DNA of 64,000 bases from Paracidovorax avenae ATCC 19860 (GTDB lineage Bacteria; Pseudomonadota; Gammaproteobacteria; Burkholderiales; Burkholderiaceae_C), in NCBI RefSeq assembly GCF_000176855.2, contig NC_015138.1, forward strand, positions 1,054,001 to 1,118,000, in the 5' to 3' direction. Each line of letters opens with the position of its first letter. The first letter of the stretch is position 1. The position numbers were made by a program, and so were the translations under genes. Under the pieces are notes generated by a model. That model had not been told where the DNA came from and ran no database searches. It was given only the letters and a program-made list of their open reading frames with translations. Below are positions 61,306 to 64,000 of the stretch, in pieces.

Positions 61306-61964
61306 CGAACCCGGGCGACGTGATCACCCTGGCCCTGTCCAAGGGCCGCATCTTCGAGGAAACCCTGCCGCTGCTGGCCGCCGCCGGCATCGAGGTGCTG
61401 GAAGACCCGGAGAAGTCCCGCAAGCTGATCCTGCCGACCAACCAGCCCGACGTGCGCGTGGTGCTGGTGCGCGCCACCGACGTGCCCACCTACGTGCAGT
61501 ACGGCGGCGCGGACCTGGGCGTGACGGGCAAGGACACGCTCATCGAGCATGGCGGCCAGGGGCTGTACCAGCCGCTGGACCTGCGCATTGCCAAGTGCCG
61601 CGTGAGCGTCGCCGTGCGCGAGGATTTCGACTATGCCCGCGCGGTGAAGCAGGGCGCGCGCCTCAACGTGGCCACCAAGTACACCACCATCGCCCGCGAC
61701 TTCTTCGCGGCCAAGGGCGTGCACGTGGACATGATCAAGCTCTATGGCAGCATGGAACTCGCGCCGCTCACGGGGCTGGCCGATGCCATCGTGGACCTGG
61801 TCTCCACGGGCAGCACGCTGCGTGCCAATCATCTGGTGGAAGTGGAGCGCATCATGGATATCAGCTCCCACCTCGTGGTCAACCAGGCCGCCCTCAAGCT
61901 CAAGCGCGAGCCGCTGCGCCGCATCATCGATGCCTTCGCTGCCGCGACGGAACGAAAAAGCTGA
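61302..61964 (+). CDS. hisG: ATP phosphoribosyltransferase (short form)
   Basis: A 220-residue short HisG, first enzyme of histidine synthesis. [32 protein letters not shown] and [19 protein letters not shown] are the signature blocks. It lacks the C-terminal regulatory domain of long HisG, so it should need HisZ, not seen in this window. Coupled to murA. The his operon resumes at hisD after an inserted small gene. Confidence 0.96.
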   Translation: MTNPGDVITLALSKGRIFEETLPLLAAAGIEVLEDPEKSRKLILPTNQPDVRVVLVRATDVPTYVQYGGADLGVTGKDTLIEHGGQGLYQPLDLRIAKCRVSVAVREDFDYARAVKQGARLNVATKYTTIARDFFAAKGVHVDMIKLYGSMELAPLTGLADAIVDLVSTGSTLRANHLVEVERIMDISSHLVVNQAALKLKREPLRRIIDAFAAATERKS

Positions 61965-62016
61965 AATCCACGGTACGGATGAGTTTTTCCGATAAATAAA
62001 CACCAAAATGCGAACG

Positions 62017-62036
62017 CTGGGAAAATTGTTTCCCAG
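62017..62036. repeat. Hairpin in the AT-rich hisG-62071 gap
   Basis: CTGGGAAA (62017-62024) and TTTCCCAG (62029-62036) are perfect arms around ATTG. No T-run follows, so it is not a standard terminator. The surrounding 106 bases are markedly AT-rich. Confidence 0.55.
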
Positions 62037-62070
62037 TGCATCATTTGTTTCAAATCGGAGGGTTCGTCCC

Positions 62071-62424
62071 ATGTTCCAAAAAATCTTGCTGCTCGGCGGC
62101 CTGGTCCTGAGCGGTGCCGCGTTCGCGGCCGACGCGGATTTCACGCTGGTCAACCGCACGGGCTATGCGCTCAACGAGGTGTACATCTCCCCGACGAAAA
62201 TGGACAACTGGGGCAAGGACCGGCTGGGCAGCAACCAGCTGGCCAACGGTGCCTCGCGGAAGTTCAAGTTCGGCGATACGAAGCACTGCGTCCAGGACAT
62301 CAAGGTGGTGTTCGCGGACGATGGCTCCGACGTCGAATGGGAAGGCCTGGACCTCTGCGAGCTCGACAAGATCACCCTGAAGTACAACCGCAAGACGCGC
62401 GAAGTTTCGGCCGAAACCGAATAA
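62071..62424 (+). CDS. Small exported protein inserted between hisG and hisD
   Basis: A 117-residue protein with signal peptide (ILLLGGLVLSGAAFAADA, cleavage near residue 21). The mature part begins DFTLVNRTGYALNEVYISP and has LDLCELDKITLKYNRKT near the end. Two cysteines (HCVQD and LCEL) may form a disulfide. It belongs to a family of small secreted proteins sometimes wrongly labelled argininosuccinate lyase; its function is unknown. GGAGG precedes the ATG at 62071; an upstream in-frame start at 62008 lacks a ribosome site. Nothing suggests a histidine-pathway role. Confidence 0.75.
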   Translation: MFQKILLLGGLVLSGAAFAADADFTLVNRTGYALNEVYISPTKMDNWGKDRLGSNQLANGASRKFKFGDTKHCVQDIKVVFADDGSDVEWEGLDLCELDKITLKYNRKTREVSAETE

Positions 62425-62457
62425 GCGCGGTCCCACTCCGATCCGCCTGAGAGACTT

Positions 62458-63768
62458 ATGAAAGCCACGCCTGCCCGCCTGCATACCGCGAGTGCCGATT
62501 TCGAAGCCGCCTTCCGGGAGCGGCTGCATTGGTCCGCCGAGACCGATGCCGCCATCGAGCAGCGCGTGGCCGACATCCTGGCCGACGTGCAGGCGCGCGG
62601 CGATGCGGCCGTGCTGGAATACACCCAGCGCTTCGACGGATTGCAGGCGGATTCCGTGGCGGCCCTGGAACTCTCCCAGTCGGAACTGAAGGTGGCCTTC
62701 GAGACGCTGCCCGCCGCACAGCGCGATGCGCTGGAGGCGGCAACCCGCCGCGTGCGCAAGTACCACGAGGCACAGAAGAAGGCGAGCGGCGAGAGCTGGA
62801 GCTACCGCGACGAGGACGGCACGCTGCTCGGCCAGAAGGTGACGCCGCTGGACCGCGTGGGCATCTACGTGCCCGGCGGCAAGGCGGCATACCCTTCCAG
62901 CGTGCTGATGAATGCCATTCCGGCCCACGTGGCCGGCGTGCAGGACATCGTCATGGTGGTGCCCACGCCGCGCGGCGAGAAGAACCCGCTCGTGCTCGCG
63001 GCGGCCTACGTGGCGGGCGTGAGCCGGGCCTTCACCCTCGGGGGCGCGCAGGCCGTGGCCGCGCTGGCCTATGGCACGGCCACCGTGCCGAAGGTGGACA
63101 AGATCACCGGGCCCGGCAATGCCTACGTGGCCAGCGCCAAGAAGCGCGTGTTCGGTACGGTGGGCATCGACATGATCGCCGGCCCGAGCGAGATCCTGGT
63201 GCTGGCCGACGGCACTACGCCACCCGACTGGGTGGCGATGGACCTGTTCAGCCAGGCCGAGCACGACGAACTGGCCCAGTCCATCCTGCTGTGCCCGGAT
63301 GCCGCCTATATCGACGCCGTGCAGGCCGCCATCGACCGCCTGCTGCCCGACATGCCGCGTGCGGAGATCATCGCCAAAAGCCTCACGGGCCGCGGCGCGC
63401 TGATCCTCACGAAGGACATGGAAGAGGCCTGCGCCATCAGCAACCGCATCGCGCCCGAGCACCTGGAGGTGTCGAGCCGCGACCCGCACCGCTGGGAGCC
63501 GCTGCTGCGCCATGCGGGCGCGATCTTCCTCGGGGCCTATACCAGCGAAAGCCTGGGCGACTACTGCGCGGGCCCCAACCACGTGCTGCCCACCAGCGGC
63601 ACCGCGCGGTTCTCGTCGCCGCTGGGCGTGTACGACTTCCAGAAGCGCAGCAGCCTCATCGAGGTGAGCGAGGAGGGCGCGCAGGCGCTGGGCCGCATCG
63701 CCAGCGTGCTGGCGCACGGCGAGGGGCTGCAGGCCCATGCGCGGGCTGCGGAGATGCGGCTGAAGTGA
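62458..63768 (+). CDS. hisD: Histidinol dehydrogenase
   Basis: A 436-residue zinc enzyme oxidising histidinol to histidine in two NAD-dependent steps. [38 protein letters not shown], and [12 protein letters not shown] are present; the zinc/catalytic region is [10 protein letters not shown] and APEHLEV. The final signature is [23 protein letters not shown]. Starts 33 bases after the inserted small gene. Followed directly by a dispersed repeat copy. Confidence 0.97.
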   Translation: MKATPARLHTASADFEAAFRERLHWSAETDAAIEQRVADILADVQARGDAAVLEYTQRFDGLQADSVAALELSQSELKVAFETLPAAQRDALEAATRRVRKYHEAQKKASGESWSYRDEDGTLLGQKVTPLDRVGIYVPGGKAAYPSSVLMNAIPAHVAGVQDIVMVVPTPRGEKNPLVLAAAYVAGVSRAFTLGGAQAVAALAYGTATVPKVDKITGPGNAYVASAKKRVFGTVGIDMIAGPSEILVLADGTTPPDWVAMDLFSQAEHDELAQSILLCPDAAYIDAVQAAIDRLLPDMPRAEIIAKSLTGRGALILTKDMEEACAISNRIAPEHLEVSSRDPHRWEPLLRHAGAIFLGAYTSESLGDYCAGPNHVLPTSGTARFSSPLGVYDFQKRSSLIEVSEEGAQALGRIASVLAHGEGLQAHARAAEMRLK

Positions 63769-63793
63769 CATCCCCCTGAGGCGCTGTGCGCCT
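63769..63793. repeat. Dispersed intergenic repeat, copy 2 (partial)
   Basis: Matches 24 of the 25 bases at 50354-50378, differing only in the loop (TGT for TGC); the stem AGGCGC/GCGCCT is kept. It begins directly after the hisD stop. The longer second hairpin of copy 1 is absent here. Confidence 0.7.
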
Positions 63794-63841
63794 CCGGGCA
63801 GCAGCCGCCAGAGCCGGCAGTCCTTCGGGCACGTGTCGCGC

Positions 63842-64000
63842 TCAGGCAGCGGCACGCACGGTGCCTGCCGTGCCGTCCTGCGGCGATGCGGGATCCACCA
63901 CCCAGCGCAGCCGCAGGGGCGCGCTGCCTTCGGCGCTCACGTAGAGCCGCCCCGGCCCCGGCAGGACCAGCCGCTGGCCGGCCTCCAGGAACCAGTCGTC
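63842..64000 (-). CDS. DUF2917 family protein (3' end only)
   Basis: Partial gene reaching the right window edge; the last 52 residues are visible. DDWFLEAGQRLVLPGPGRLY is typical of DUF2917, a small beta-rich domain of unknown function common in Burkholderiales. The start and any upstream context lie outside the window. Convergent with hisD; 73 bases separate the stops, filled partly by the repeat. Confidence 0.75.
   Translation of the reverse strand, partial: DDWFLEAGQRLVLPGPGRLYVSAEGSAPLRLRWVVDPASPQDGTAGTVRAAA

Overview
The window is about two-thirds GC and carries a gene order typical of Burkholderiales. Examples are pilMNOPQ followed by aroK-aroB-dgt, gltB-gltD, and mlaFEDACB leading through bolA-murA into hisG-hisD. 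Protein content and intergenic motifs point to the family Comamonadaceae, most likely an Acidovorax-type bacterium. That assignment is inference from synteny and familiarity; no search was run. It looks like ordinary chromosome: no rRNA, tRNA, CRISPR array or prophage was seen, and the only mobile-type gene is a REP-associated tyrosine transposase (RAYT).

Layout, left part. Positions 1-5040 hold a reductive pyrimidine catabolism operon: preA (cut by the window edge), an NCS1 permease, dihydropyrimidinase and an M20 N-carbamoyl amidohydrolase. Positions 5226-7882 hold three little-known envelope genes: a CsgG-like lipoprotein with a peptidoglycan-binding domain, a small exported protein, and a leaderless protein resembling an Ig-like domain joined to a SleB-like hydrolase. 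Positions 12907-7905 (minus strand) form an NAD salvage and synthesis operon: pncA, pncB, nadE and a NadM-Nudix fusion. It is headed by an inverted repeat that looks like an operator. A DUF1328 membrane peptide and metK follow on the minus strand. The metK leader contains a convincing SAM-II-like pseudoknot aptamer. Divergent from metK lie two overlapping lipid A acyltransferase paralogs.

Middle part. An epoxide-hydrolase-like protein and the GTPase EngB lie on the minus strand. On the plus strand are cytochrome c4, the System II cytochrome c maturation pair resB-ccsA, and the MsrPQ methionine sulfoxide repair pair. A diiron ODP-type protein, lysA and an LptM-type lipoprotein lie on the minus strand. 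Frataxin (cyaY) is divergent from them, and the bifunctional penicillin-binding protein mrcA is on the minus strand. mrcA contains a sharply AT-rich patch of rare codons. The type IV pilus operon pilMNOPQ runs directly into a large Ig-repeat lipoprotein, then aroK, aroB and dgt. aroK has no ATG or GTG start.

Right part. DUF1415, a methyltransferase and the RAYT precede gltB-gltD, whose promoter appears to lie in AT-rich sequence beside the RAYT. A polar amino acid ABC transporter follows, with a hairpin just before its first gene and a dispersed family-type repeat after it. The complete mla phospholipid transport operon follows, including mlaA, headed by a 26-bp near-palindrome of TetR/AcrR type. 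Next are a minus-strand Sel1/TPR protein, an ABC-2 exporter, bolA, murA, hisG, a small exported protein inserted in the his operon, hisD, and the start of a DUF2917 gene at the window end.
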